A stretch of 64,000 nucleotides of DNA from Marthasterias glacialis. Lineage: Eukaryota; Echinodermata; Asteroidea; Forcipulatida; Asteriidae. Under the pieces are notes generated by a model, which saw only the letters and a list, made by a program, of their open reading frames with translations, had not been told where the DNA came from and did no database searches. A program made the translations under genes and the position numbers. Positions 12,401-22,621 of this stretch are shown in pieces. The first letter of the stretch is position 1, and each line of letters begins with the position of its first letter. The stretch spans positions 19,680,426-19,744,425 of the forward strand of contig OU452233.1 of NCBI GenBank assembly GCA_911728455.2. Reading direction: 5' to 3'.

Positions 12401-14305
12401 CAAGACCGAGGCGGCCACATGAGGTAGACAAAAGAGACTACCATTTTGTGGAGTCCAGAGAACAGATGGAGAAAGATATTCAAGATCATTTATTCATTGA
12501 GGCTGGTCAATATAATGAGAACTTGTATGGTACCAGTGTAGCATCAGTCAGGGAAGTAGCTGAGAAGGTAAGAATCATCCCCTAGTTTCTGGTTTCTCAG
12601 CAGATAATGTGTCTGTGATTGTCTTATTGTGAGTGCCCTTGTTGTTGATTGCAGTTATTTTGAGATATGATGCACTTGTCTCTACTTTTATAATTGGCTT
12701 TTCAATACTTTTACAATGTAGACATTGTGTTGCCATGTCAATACATGTGTTCTGTATTCTTATCTTGTCTATTCTTTTATAATGTTGGCTTTTACAATGT
12801 AGACATTGTGTTGCCATGTCAATACATGTGTTCTGTATTCTTATCTTGTCTATTCTTTTATAATGTTGGCTTTTATAATGTAGACATTGTGTTGCCATGT
12901 CAATACATGTGTTCTGTATTCTTATCTTGTCTATTCTTTTATAAAGTTGCCTTTTATAATGTAGACATTGTGTTGCCTTGTCAATACATGTGTTCAGTAT
13001 TCTTATCTTGTCTATTCTTTTATAAAGTTGCCTTTTATAATGTAGACATTGTGTTGCCATGTCAATACATGTGTTCAGTATTCTTATCTTGTCTATTCTT
13101 TTATAATGTTGGCTTTTACAATGTAGACATTGTGTTGCCTTGTCAATACATGTGTTCAGTATTCTTATCTTGTCTATTCTTTTAGGTTTTGGAGTTTTAA
13201 TAGTTACTATTATGGTTACCTTTAGTTGTTTATATTTTTGTAAATGGTTTTCTTTGATGAATGTTTGCTCTTCTACATTTTATTGTTTAGTTTTAACTTT
13301 ATATTTTGTTAATCGCTTTGGGGTTGTCTCTATGGAAGGGGCTCTATAAATTGCATTATTATTATCATTAATATTATTATTTGATGGACACATTACTAGG
13401 ACACTATTTGGTTTGTGTAAATCTGTTTGTATACACCCAAACCATACAGTGCACTCCTATTGTGTCCACCATAACTCCAAAAGGTTAATTGTCTGTTCAG
13501 CTTCAAGCTTATCTGACTCTCCATTGAGGGATGGGGGTTGGGGGTTGGGGTTCGTAATCTTTGCAGTAGGATGGCCTTGCTAAGGTGCTGGTCATCTTTA
13601 CATCCTTGCGACTCACTGGCTTTTTCATTTTTGTTTTGTTTTTTATTAATTCTTTAAATCTTTCTATATTTATTTTTGCCAGACATAGATAAATTATGTG
13701 TGTTTTGAGTTGTACTGATTAATTTATATGTTTGGCAGTGTAAAGTTTAATAAATTAGACTAAAATGACATTTAATTCGGCTCTAAGAATTGCATCAATG
13801 ACATTGTTCTTTTTTCCCCCATCAATTCTTAAAAGGGCAAACACTGCATCCTTGACGTAAGTGGCAATGCCATCCGTCGCCTCCAGGTGGCCAACCTCCA
13901 TCCCATTGCTCTCTTCATCCGTCCCAAGTCTCCAGAGATGATCATGGAGATGAATAGGAGGATGTCAAGGGAGCAGGCAGAGAAGACCTTTGAGAGAGCC
14001 ATTAAACTGGAGATGGAGTTTGGAGAATATTTTACAGGTTAGTTGATTAGAGTTGTTTAAGTCTCTGTCAAGTTGGCTCATGTTGAGCACAATTTAAACC
14101 AATCATCTAAGACTTTGTAATGTATAAGATGAGTAAGAGTTTCCCCTCACAATAGAAAACCTCTAAACAAATAAAAATGTATGTGTTGTTTTCTGCAGCC
14201 ATCATTCAAGGTGACACAATGGATGAGATCTACTACAAATGTAAAGAGGTGATCCAAGAGCAGTCCGGAACAACCATCTGGGTTCCCACCAAGGATAAAT
14301 TGTGA
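467..14305 (+). CDS. dlg: Discs-large MAGUK scaffold (DLG1-4 family), 3' portion: PDZ1-PDZ2-PDZ3-SH3-GK
   Basis: Scaffold of cell junctions and synapses that clusters membrane proteins through PDZ domains. Exons: 467-591, 1203-1305, 1459-1665, 2299-2482, 2724-2955, 3726-3882, 5608-5710, 6947-7058, 7819-7995, 8344-8416, 9099-9189, 9886-9924, 11683-11730, 12000-12101, 12395-12567, 13836-14037, 14199-14305; 2235 nt, 744 residues, all phases agree. Visible residues: PDZ1 about 1-76 (GLGFSIAGG), PDZ2 83-170 (GLGFSIAGG), proline-rich linker, PDZ3 284-370 (GLGFNIVGG), SH3 405-490 ([17 protein letters not shown]), basic HOOK segment [17 protein letters not shown], guanylate-kinase-like domain 555-740 ([44 protein letters not shown]), C-terminus IWVPTKDKL. 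The GK P-loop is degenerate, as in all MAGUKs, so this is a binding module and not an enzyme. It is the single-copy-type dlg of invertebrates as far as the sequence shows. The N-terminus is outside the window. Confidence 0.97.
2102..2195 (+). ncRNA. Intronic C/D-box snoRNA, copy 1 of 4
   Basis: Box C GTGATGA at 2111-2117, D' CTGA at 2136-2139, a C'-like TGAATG at 2161-2166 and D CTGA at 2185-2188. The ends pair as GCCTT(A)GC with GCAAGGC, giving a 7-bp terminal stem with one bulge. Between D' and C' there is a hairpin, GTGTCTT-AATC-AAGACAC. The guide before box D contains AGAGGCTGTT, complementary to AACAGCCUCU in the conserved core of large-subunit rRNA (recalled, not searched). The N+5 rule would place 2'-O-methylation on the A of AAC-A-GCC, which I recall as the site equivalent to yeast 25S Am1449. 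The copy ends 103 nt before the next dlg exon, a typical distance for intron-hosted snoRNAs. Confidence 0.82.
3121..3214 (+). ncRNA. Intronic C/D-box snoRNA, copy 2 of 4
   Basis: Almost identical to the copy at 2102-2195. Box C is at 3130-3136, D' at 3155-3158, D at 3204-3207, and the terminal stem GCCTTAGC/GCAAGGC is intact. The C'-like box is changed to TGAACG. The D guide AGAGGCTGTT is unchanged. It sits in the intron before the PDZ3 exon, 511 nt from the acceptor. Confidence 0.8.
4253..4285 (+). pseudogene. Possible decayed fifth snoRNA copy
   Basis: GCCTTGACT is followed after a gap by TGAATG-AGGCTGTTTCTGA, matching the two ends of the dlg snoRNA family with the middle (box C, D' guide and hairpin) missing. 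No 3' stem strand follows. It could be chance similarity. Confidence 0.35.
4433..4646. mobile_element. Inverted-repeat MITE in dlg intron
   Basis: The left end GGGCCTTGTCACACAGGGCA and the right end (reverse complement GGGACATGTCACAAGAGGCA) form imperfect terminal inverted repeats of about 20 bp around a 214-bp non-coding element. No transposase is present. Confidence 0.6.
5091..5184 (+). ncRNA. Intronic C/D-box snoRNA, copy 3 of 4
   Basis: Box C spans 5100-5106 and D is at 5174-5177; D' CTGA and C' TGAATG are present. The internal hairpin is a full palindrome (TGTCTTGATCAAGACA). The D' guide differs from copies 1 and 2 (AACCTCTTAAG instead of AACCACTTAAG), but the D guide is identical. The 3' stem strand is GCATGGC, one mismatch, so processing may be weaker. 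Same family as 2102-2195. Confidence 0.77.
5791..5990. mobile_element. TTAACCCTA-ended MITE, copy 1
   Basis: A 200-bp element with ends TTAACCCTAAC...GTTAGGGTTAA. It shares long identical blocks with the copy at 7125-7317, such as the segment around GGTTCAGGCATACCACC. It lies in a dlg intron and is non-autonomous. Confidence 0.75.
7125..7317. mobile_element. TTAACCCTA-ended MITE, copy 2
   Basis: Second copy of the family at 5791-5990, colinear over nearly the whole length, with small insertions and deletions and degraded ends (TTAACCCTTAC...GTTAAGGT). It lies in the dlg intron before the SH3 exon. Confidence 0.75.
8034..8127 (+). ncRNA. Intronic C/D-box snoRNA, copy 4 of 4
   Basis: Box C is at 8043-8049, D at 8117-8120, with D' CTGA and C' TGAATG present. 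The terminal stem GCCTTG/CAAGGC is intact. The D' guide is further changed (AACCTCTTACG) and the D'-C' hairpin is imperfect, while the D guide AGAGGCTGTT is invariant. It lies in the short 348-nt intron inside the SH3/HOOK region, 216 nt upstream of the acceptor. Confidence 0.78.
9886..9924 (+). other. 39-nt phase-1/1 micro-exon of dlg (HOOK insert)
   Basis: A 39-nt exon with AG acceptor and GTAAGT donor, encoding [12 protein letters not shown] plus junction residues. Both ends are phase 1, so skipping keeps the frame. Vertebrate DLG1 has a near-identical [13 protein letters not shown] segment between SH3 and GK. The next exon, 11683-11730 (48 nt), is also phase 1/1. Confidence 0.85.
9925..11682 (+). 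other. Large dlg intron without recognisable features
   Basis: A 1.76-kb intron between the two micro-exons. It contains a C/A-rich stretch at about 10985-11090 (repeats of CCCCAAACCAC type). I see no coding sequence, snoRNA or inverted-repeat element. Confidence 0.6.
12706..13186. repeat. 81-bp minisatellite in dlg intron (about 6 copies)
   Basis: Six tandem units of 81 bp, starting near 12711, 12792, 12873, 12954, 13035 and 13116, with only a few substitutions between units. Because 81 is a multiple of three and no unit has a stop in two frames, both strands show a false open frame of about 160 codons made of 27-residue repeats. It lies entirely in the intron between two GK exons. Confidence 0.93.
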
Positions 14306-17283
14306 TCCCAGTTACCCAGTAGCACCCACTACATCCCTTGTCACGACCAGAAAGGGTACCAATGTGAGCCTGGAAAATCCAGATAGACAGTTTCGTGATG
14401 TGAATATAAAGAATGTGTACAAAGAATTTCTTAAAGGAGCAGAACTGGTTTGATCCAAAGGATGCCTCGTTGTGAACCCTCTTACCCATATAGCACCCAC
14501 TCCTATCCATATCACAACTAGAGGAGTACCCATTTGAACCCATCATAGTAAAAAGGAGCTCATATCAGTGACATTTTATATTGTTAATAAAAAAGGACAC
14601 CGTGGAAGATTTCTAGTCAAACAAAAGACTGTTTTATCTACTGAGTAAGAGTTTCCCAGATATAATTTCCAGGAACATAGATTTTGCCTTTTATCCAACC
14701 ACAAGGAAGCCTAACCTCTTGTTTATTCAGTATCCCTATCAAGAGGTTTTATGTTTTTGGATTTGGAGATTGAAGCACCTGTTTTGCCAGTTATTGTGGT
14801 TATTCTAAGAAGTGTTTCCCTTTTCCCTAGCTCCCCTTGTTTTATCACAAGAGTATAAATTTCTCTGATGTGTAAAAAGTGTACATTTAGCACGTGAAGA
14901 GGCCTATTGGTATAACACAGTTGTATTTCACAAAGAATTCAGAATAAAAAGGCAGCATGCAGTCATGTTTTTTTCCCTCATTTTTCTAATTTATTGCTTT
15001 ATGCTAAATCTGTGTTCAACAAAATTGGTTGTTTTTTTTTCAGCATGCAACATATTCATTTTCTCAGGAATGGTTTGCGTAGGTTTTTCTTTGGAATGAA
15101 TATTGAATGCATTTTTAAAAGTTCACTGTTTTTCGTTGTCTTGTAATTAGTTTTTTTTTCAGGAATCACACCACAGCTTTGTTTACTCAACCCCTTAACA
15201 TTGGGTTGCAATGTATTTTCATTCAAGTTTATTAAATGCATGGAAGCTCATTTCTACAACAGGTGCTTTTCAACACATTTTCCAATTACTTTACAATTTT
15301 TCCAATTATCTCGGTAACTGTTGGAGGAAATCTAAAGATATTTTCAGAAACACTTGTGTTCAATTAAATTCACATTATGTTGTTTTGTATTTAGGTCCAC
15401 TTTATCATAGAGTTTGGGTTTATGTTATTGTTTTCTTTGGAAACAGGTAGAAAGAGATATTTGATGGTTTCAGGTGTGGGTGTACAGTTCAAGCCAAATT
15501 TAGAAAGTTGTGTTGCAAAAAAATGTATCCGTTAGCTTGCTATTTTGATGCAACAGTTTGTTTTGTTTTAATATCTTAAACCAGCTGTCTTTTTTATTTA
15601 TTGATTTTTCCTGTTTGTTTTTCGCTGTAGACTTCTCAATGAACTTCAGAGAGAGTCTGGGTTTAAATACTAGTCTGGTGCTAATCAGGTTGTGTATCAC
15701 TTGACCGGCTAAAATAATTGCAATTCTGCATGTTGAAGTCCACAAAATTGCTCCCACTGTAATTAGCAACGTTTTTGTTAGCACTGATTCCCTCTACAAA
15801 TGTACAGATCTGTGCTGGTTGTCTGTACTTTAAATTGCTAAGCAAAAGTGTTTGCTTTAAGCTGGATTGTCGCCAAGATGTTAATTATGACATCATCTAT
15901 GAGATATAAAGTTATATTGGGTTTGATTTCTGTATGTACTTTTACTTTTAGGGTGTCGTTAGTATTACCCTGTGGGCAGTTTGTTATTTTTCATTGAAAA
16001 GGGCAGATCTACATCCGCAGAATTATGATTTTTTTTTTTTTTTTTTTTAATTTTTTTTTTATACATGTTTATCTAAGCTTCCTCTGGTAAAAGGTTGCGG
16101 TGAGAATTTTGGAAACTTTCTCGATGGTTAAAATGTTCCCTCTTTATGGCAAAAACATAAAAGGTTTTTACATTGGAAGAAATTATGTTATAAAAAATGT
16201 ATGATAAAAAGTTTAATTGAGAGTTATTGAACCCCAGTAAAAGGAACAGAAAAATAAGTGGGGATTTCCCAGCTTCACCGGTGTAGAACATGAGTAGGAA
16301 TTTAAAAAACACTCTAAATCTGTTTTTTTTATATGGTTATAATTATGCAAATGCTTGTAGATTGCGTGTACTTAAAAAAATGCTTTACATAAAAATTGCA
16401 TGCCTATATACATCAGTTGATATGGAATTGATGTGATAATTTTTTTCCCTTTATTATTTTTTTTAACACGATGTATTAATCAGATTAATGAGTGGTGTAT
16501 TATATTAATGATAGACATGCACAGTTACTGGACTAGTTATTATTTTCCTATTGTATGAGAATTCAAATTAAAAACATTAAAAACAAAAATAGTTGGCTTA
16601 GTTCAGTTCTGTTGGTCTTGATTGTTTTTAAGCCAATTATTATTTATTAAAGTAAAAGAAACAACTTGACAAAGAGTTCTCCAATCACAAAGTAGTATTG
16701 TGATAATTCCAGCAATGTGCCTTTAAAACCAAAAGTAAACTACAAAGGGAAAGGAAAATACAACATTTATAGAATGATCTTACATAGAATACAGTAGATT
16801 GACAATGTCCATAAAGTCTTTGAATATGTCGGATTTAACAACAGTTTTAATAATTTGAAACTCATGCTATCATCAGTTTGATAGATGCCCGTCTATATTT
16901 ATTTCTTTGCTCTTTCTCACTCCTAGATCTTGGTCTGGGTTTAGTTGCTTAAAGCATATGAAGTCTAAACAAGTTTTACTGAATAGAAAGCTAGTCAATG
17001 TCCTGTTAATTGTTTGATTTTCCCATTCCCACTGACATTTTCAAATCGACCTATAAATTTCAATTTTTGACCAGTAGCTTCTGAAAACACCCCAATGAGA
17101 GAGGTGTAAAAGTCTGCACCTAAAGCTCTAAACTGAGAAATCCAGATAGTGACATTTCACCCTTCTATGAAGTAGCAAAGTCTTGCTGATGTTGGTGGAT
17201 CAAATTGGATCACAAGACACTGAGATTCTTTTGGCCAGGAGGGTAAAACTATATCACAGATCTATTATCTTTAAATCAAACAT
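14306..17283. other. dlg 3' UTR and intergenic spacer
   Basis: No convincing coding sequence. The first part is dlg 3' UTR; AATAAA signals occur near 14585 and 14943. A poly-T run lies at 16030-16060. A degenerate direct repeat spans 14300-14370 and 14471-14540. The 3' UTR of the convergent TIR-SAM gene also falls here. Confidence 0.6.
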
Positions 17284-20200
17284 TCAAATTATCTCGTCTA
17301 GAGCTTGCTTAAATTTCACAATATCCAAGAGGCTCTTGAATCCAAAGTCTTTTTTTATCTCCGTGAAGAAAAAGTCTGGTGCAGCTGTTGAAATTGTCTT
17401 TAGGCCTAACAGCTTCTGCCCGTCGTAGCCTTCAAAGCGGTTTTTGAGCTCACCCAGGTCATGATTAGCTAACCAAGTGCTGACCTGACTGGTTGTCCAG
17501 GAGGCTACTGCCTTTGCATCTGCAGGTTGTTTGGTGTGTTTTAAGGTGACACTTCGTCTCTTGGGAGTGTTGGTTTGGTTCACAACAGACTCCAGAGCTC
17601 CAGTATGATTGAAGTTTGAATCTGGAACACACATTAGAACACAGTGTCAAAATACAGAATTTAAGACCTTTTTGCTTGCAATAACCTAATGTTTGTGATT
17701 CTGCAGCTTAGTGTTGACAGCAATTGATATTTCAGTTATTCAGACACACGCAAATTACAGCATGACAAATGAAATCAATTCTATTTAAAGGGAAGCGTTT
17801 GGTTAGCCCTGTGGTTGAATCCAGTGAACTCCTCCGTTCCAGTGGATCAGTGACGTAACTAAGGGAGGGGGGCACAGGGGGCACGTGCCCTCACCCCATT
17901 TAAATCTTGACTTTTGAGATTTAAAATTACCAGAGTAAAATGTTACTTTTTGCAAGCTTTTATGTAGTAATTTGATAACTATTTTTATATTTATGTGCAC
18001 GCAGACAGTGTATTTGTTTTTACCTCCATGTCAGATTGTCTCATAACTCATATCTCATGTAAATGGCATAACAAGAGTACTGAAAAGGGACTTGTTTAGG
18101 ATAAGTGAACATTTTTAATTGGCCAGAAGTGCCCCCCCTAGACAAAATGGTGCATGCCCTTGTGCCCCCCCCCCTAAAATTTTATTCTAGTTTCGCCGCT
18201 GCAGTAGAATAAGGTCAATACATGCTCCGTTCTGCATGGTTTGTCTACTATAGTCTAGCTTTATAAATGTAAATTTTTTTGTTTGTAAAAAAGAATGCAT
18301 ATGATTTTTGCAACAATTTACCGATCTGTTGATCAGGTCCTTGATTCTCTGTGAGTAGATGACCTCTATTTCCAAGTAGTTGCTTTAACTTCTTGAGATT
18401 CTCTTCCAAGGCCTCTGATGTACTGAAGTCCACGTAGAGTTTGGTTCCTATCATAATACCAAGCCAGCCATCTGGATCGTAGTCTTCTTGCAGACGCAAT
18501 GGGATAAAAGGTTTCTGCAGCTTGTATGTGTACTCAGCCTCTGCAAAAAGGGAGTTACCATATGGAGAAAAATAAAGATTGTGGGTTCAGGAAAATGGAC
18601 AGTGTTGTGTTGGCTGAGTTGTAGGAATACTGCTTCAAAGTTCAACCTTTTCATGGGTGAATGCTTGTATTTTGGGTTTTGGTTATTGGCTATAAAGAGA
18701 TAACTGAATTTTCTTCTATTTAATTATATAAATGAGAGATTGTATTGTGCAAGATTATAATCTTGCACAATACCATCTCTCATTAACCTTTTATAGAATA
18801 ATAACGATTACCTGCTTGTGGTTGAATGATTACCACAGAGTTAAGAAAAACATGAAAATATGGCCCTAGCCTCAATCTGACATCAATTTTAACAGAAGAA
18901 TTGACATATACCTGTTCGACAACTAGGACTATTTTTGTACTTCTCTGTTAAGCAAACAAGAACTACAGCTGATTGTTCCACTGCGGCTGCCATGGACTCC
19001 AAAGTTGAACCACCTGGGCAAAGGGATAATACATGAACACAGAATGTTTATTTTTATTAAGAGGTTGTTTTAGATATGAATTTGCATCAAACTGCTATTT
19101 TAGGAACAAAGGAAGTGGAATTGAGTCGCTTATCTGGTGATTTGAGACTCTGGAAGCGTCATAACAAGACCAGTCTGAAGATTTCTATTCTGAATTTAAG
19201 AATTATGGCTACAAGATGACATATTCACTACCTGTCTTAGAACCAACAGGCTTCCATAATTACCCATGTTGTCCACGTCCATCCACACATTGTACCCGGC
19301 TGCCCTCAAATGTTGTTTGAGTCGAATCATTTGTGTCTGTACTCCCCATTGGTAACTGATCATCACGTGGTTATTTGGTGAGTTGCCAGCAAACTCATTA
19401 TCTCCGTTCAGAGATTGAATGTCTAAATCAGGATCCTTTCCAGAAGGATTGGATTCTGAGTTATCCTGTTACAAAATGGAATAATTGTGGTGATTTTCAG
19501 GAACAAAAAAATAAAATTGCTAAATTTGTTATCCAAATCATACATGTTATAAAGGTTTGTTGAGGAACCAACTCTAGAGATTGTTACTTCCTTTAATGTC
19601 GACCTTATTTGTCTATTGTTCTGAGTATGGCATTATCTAGCCATTTTGGAACAACTATTTCAAACTAAATTCCTTTTTTATGAGCATTATCAGGTTAACC
19701 AACCTTGATGATCTTGGCAGTGTTGGCCGTAGTCCTTGGGTCACTGTTGTCTACATCAAGTATCCATAAGACTGTCTTGCAGGCGTTCAGTATCTTACCG
19801 TCTGTTTCCATGTTGGAAAGATTCGTCAGAACTGTGTTTGAGAGGTGGACATCGAAATAAGACAGATATTGTAAAATTATGATAACAAGATTTTGGGTGT
19901 TCTAAACTAACCAAAAAGTTGATGATGTATTTTTCATAAAGATGTCAAAGTCCATGGCACTTAATTACTGCAATCAAATGGAAGTATTACATGTCATAAA
20001 CAACTATCAGAAGTGAACCAAACTTCCTGTACAGCATGGAACTGACAAACTTTCGATGACATAACAGTGAGGAAATCAATTGACCCACCAGAGCGATACA
20101 ACATCATCAAATTAGAAATACATCTCGATACCATTTTAAATTACATATCAGATTTTATCAATCACTGTTACAAGTAAAAATGATTTGTTTAAGATGAAAT

Positions 20201-22621
20201 ATGTATGATTTCCATGTAGAGGTATGATGGATATGATGCCATTGAATAGTTTATTATCAAATTTAATTTCAATAGAGTCTATGAGTACAAATTGTAATGT
20301 CACTCTAAAGCCAAACCAACCTTCAATCAACCTTTTGTTATTTTTGAAGTCTTCCCTATTATGTTCATGAAATGCTAGCTTCCATACAGTGCGAGAAGCA
20401 CTACGCTTTTCAGCAAGGTTGTCTGTTGTCATCATAGTTATCAGCTTCGGCACAATTTTATTCTGTTGTTTAGAATTAAGTATAAACAAAATAAACATTA
20501 AAGGATTGAATACATGGAAGAAAAGATACATGCTTTCAAATCATCACATTTAAAGAAATTGCAGTTTATATTAGTCTGTTCTTAGACCCAGTAACTGGGG
20601 CACTGTACTCCTTTTTTGAGATGTTGACATTATCTGTCGTCTGCTAGTACGACAGATAATGTCAAAATCTCAAAAAAGGAGTACAGTGCCCCAGTTACTG
20701 GGTCTAGTCTGTTCTAATATTTCTACTGGTAATTTATTGCTAATGAATAATTGTAACTATTACCGTTTATACCTTAACTAGATTCACTTTGTTGTTATCA
20801 TTTGCTGCCAGAAAACGGATCCCGTCCATAACAACAGCTGCTGAGTAGGTGTAGTGTGCACAATAGTGTTCTGGCTCTTCTAAACACTTACCCAGTACCT
20901 GAATGGAATAACCAAAATCTGATGTCAATATTGTTATGGTTTCTATGTCACACCACATTTGAGTATCCACAACTGTTTGCTGTGTGTTCTGAGATAGATA
21001 GGACCATACTCCTACATGGTTGGGTTATCTCAACCATTTAGAATAGACAGGCTGTTGGATGCCCAGCAGAAAGACATTAAGAGTGTTCATGCCGGGCGAT
21101 GAGGAGTTTCAGCTTCCCAAATTAGGTTGAAGAGTTAAGTAAAAACTGAGATGTGTGAATTCTTTGAGTCTTAAAGAAACATGAAAGTTAGAGACTTACC
21201 TTCAAAACAAATTTAATGTTGTCATTTGTCGTATTGAGAGCTTCATTCTCATTGTCGTTGATTACGTACACAAGGCAGAACAGAGCCTTAGCGCGCATGA
21301 TCAGAAATCGACAATTCAGTAGTTCTGTAAGAGACAAACATTTCTTGTGAGTTTGAAAAGGCATTGAGTTCTGCAAAAGGAAGCGGTACAAAGGGAGGGG
21401 TTATTTTTGGGGGTCATTAAGTCGTGCCGGAGAAGGCGTTGCAATTTTATGTTCAAACCTAAACCTGGGATAGCCCTCCCCCCATTTCTCAACTCGATAT
21501 CCTAGATACGGTCAGCCCAAAGAACTTGTCCAAACCTTGTTTGCCAGCAGCCGTATGATGATTTCCATATTTCTGGAAAGGATCTTGAGTCCTCTGACAA
21601 GCAAGACACTCCCCAATGTGGCCTCAAATTTAAAACATTTATCATCATACATGATTATGATAGATGTTAATTTTTGCATCGGGGATAAAGAATATTGTTT
21701 GTAATGTTTTACCTATACACCGATGTGTGTTAAGCACTGTATACTCAGTACTTTCCCGAGTACTTTTTTCACAGGACTCGTGAAAGTACTGAGTAATGCT
21801 TAACACACATCGTGTATGGGTAAAACATTACAAACAATATCATACATGATGTTATTATTTTTAATCGTACCTTGTAAATGCTGTACCACGTTGGCTTGCC
21901 GAAACACCCGTTTATTATCAATATCCTTTCGTATGATATTAGCAAGAATGTTGACCATTTTCTTAAGGGTTTCCCGCGGGGAATCCCACACTGCTCTTTT
22001 GATACCATGTTTTAGTGCCTCTTTGTTCATCAACGGATGTTCAAACTCCTTCGCCATCAAGGGGACTATCCCGTAGTGATCCCTTCCCATTTCCGTGCAC
22101 AACTTGCAGGCGACGTGTGTGAAACTGATTGTCGCCTGTTTCAGGAGGTTAAACACAATGTATTGTCTTTCAAGTTCATTGGATTGGTATATTTTGTCAT
22201 CGTAAACCGCCTTCCAGATTTTCACAAAGAGTTCTGGGTATCTTTTATCCACTAGACAGTTTGCTGTTTCATTATCTGCGACATCGCTCATTTCACATAC
22301 ATTAAGGAGGTATTCCATGGCAGTATCAGTGGTGTAGTCGTCTGTAGTGTGCAGCTCTTCCAACGACTTCATGAAAACCGGACGAATCAGTTCTCGCTTG
22401 GCGGAGAATTTTTCAAACTTGGAAGGGTCATCAGTTTCATTGAGTCTGACGGCATTCCCGCCGGTAGATGTTGCTGTTTCTAGGAATGCAATGCATTTTC
22501 GAACCACCTTGAGTTGCTGGTCAGATTTCATTGTTTCAGCAGTTATGAGCGTTCCATTTGGTGGTTCTACTTTCACAATCGTTGGCTGTAGAGTTCTTTT
22601 TGAACTAGCACCGCTTCCCAT
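17284..22621 (-). CDS. ARM-TIR-SAM protein A (predicted membrane-anchored TIR NADase)
   Basis: Exons (minus strand): 22621-21871, 21324-21200, 20898-20773, 20462-20321, 19831-19704, 19465-19264, 19013-18912, 18540-18322, 17621-17284; 710 residues, all phases agree. The start MGSGASSK fits the N-myristoylation pattern (Gly2, Ser6). Residues about 40-425 are helical and resemble armadillo repeats (SAAVVMDGI, LAEKRSASRTVWKLAF). TIR about 458-575: VMISYQWGVQTQM, AAGYNVWMDVDNMG, GSTLESMAAAVEQSAVVLVC, SPSCRTEAEY; Glu526 sits where SARM1 and other TIR NADases carry the catalytic Glu. SAM about 640-705: WTTSQVSTWLANHDLGELKN. Domain order differs from SARM1 (ARM-SAM-SAM-TIR). Role as NAD-cleaving innate immune or degeneration protein is inferred from the family. 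A tandem paralogue lies upstream with identical exon phases. Confidence 0.93.
17850..18205. repeat. Interspersed repeat with G/C-run ends, copy 1
   Basis: Starts near GTAACTAAGGGAGGGGGGCA and ends CCCCCCCTAAAATTTTATTCTAG. The core (CTTTTGAGATT..., ATGTTAC, TTTATGTAGTAATTT, CTTGTTTAGGA, AATTGGCCA) is shared in order with 62318-62610. It lies in the intron between the TIR and SAM exons of the minus-strand gene. Confidence 0.75.
18731..18784. repeat. 54-bp near-perfect palindrome
   Basis: Arms AATGAGAGATTGTATTGTGC and its reverse complement meet around AAGATTATAATCTT, with a single mismatch pair. It is in an intron of the ARM-TIR-SAM gene A, between two TIR exons, and is probably a tiny MITE remnant. 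Confidence 0.85.
20583..20706. mobile_element. Palindromic TA-flanked MITE (GACCCAGTAACTGGGG family), copy 1
   Basis: A 124-bp almost perfect hairpin: TA-GACCCAGTAACTGGGGC...GCCCCAGTTACTGGGTC-TA, with a short loop at CTGCTAG. TA at both ends suggests a Tc1/mariner-like TA target duplication. It is in an intron of ARM-TIR-SAM gene A. Other members are at 35896-36019 and 47579-47709. Confidence 0.9.
21691..21840. mobile_element. 150-bp foldback element beside the exon-1 donor
   Basis: Inverted arms of about 65 nt (AATATTGTTTGTAATGTTTTACC... and its complement ending at 21840), including GATGTGTGTTAAGCA and CTCAGTACTTTC. The element ends 30 bp from the donor of exon 1 of ARM-TIR-SAM gene A (GT at 21870-21869). 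Confidence 0.88.

Noticed and set aside
12575-13185. Open frames of about 160 codons on both strands
   Set aside because: They are products of an 81-bp intronic minisatellite whose unit length is a multiple of three; no start, splice or domain evidence.
14202-14546. Minus-strand frame of 114 codons across the dlg stop
   Set aside because: Antisense to the last dlg exon and its duplicated UTR segment; no independent support.
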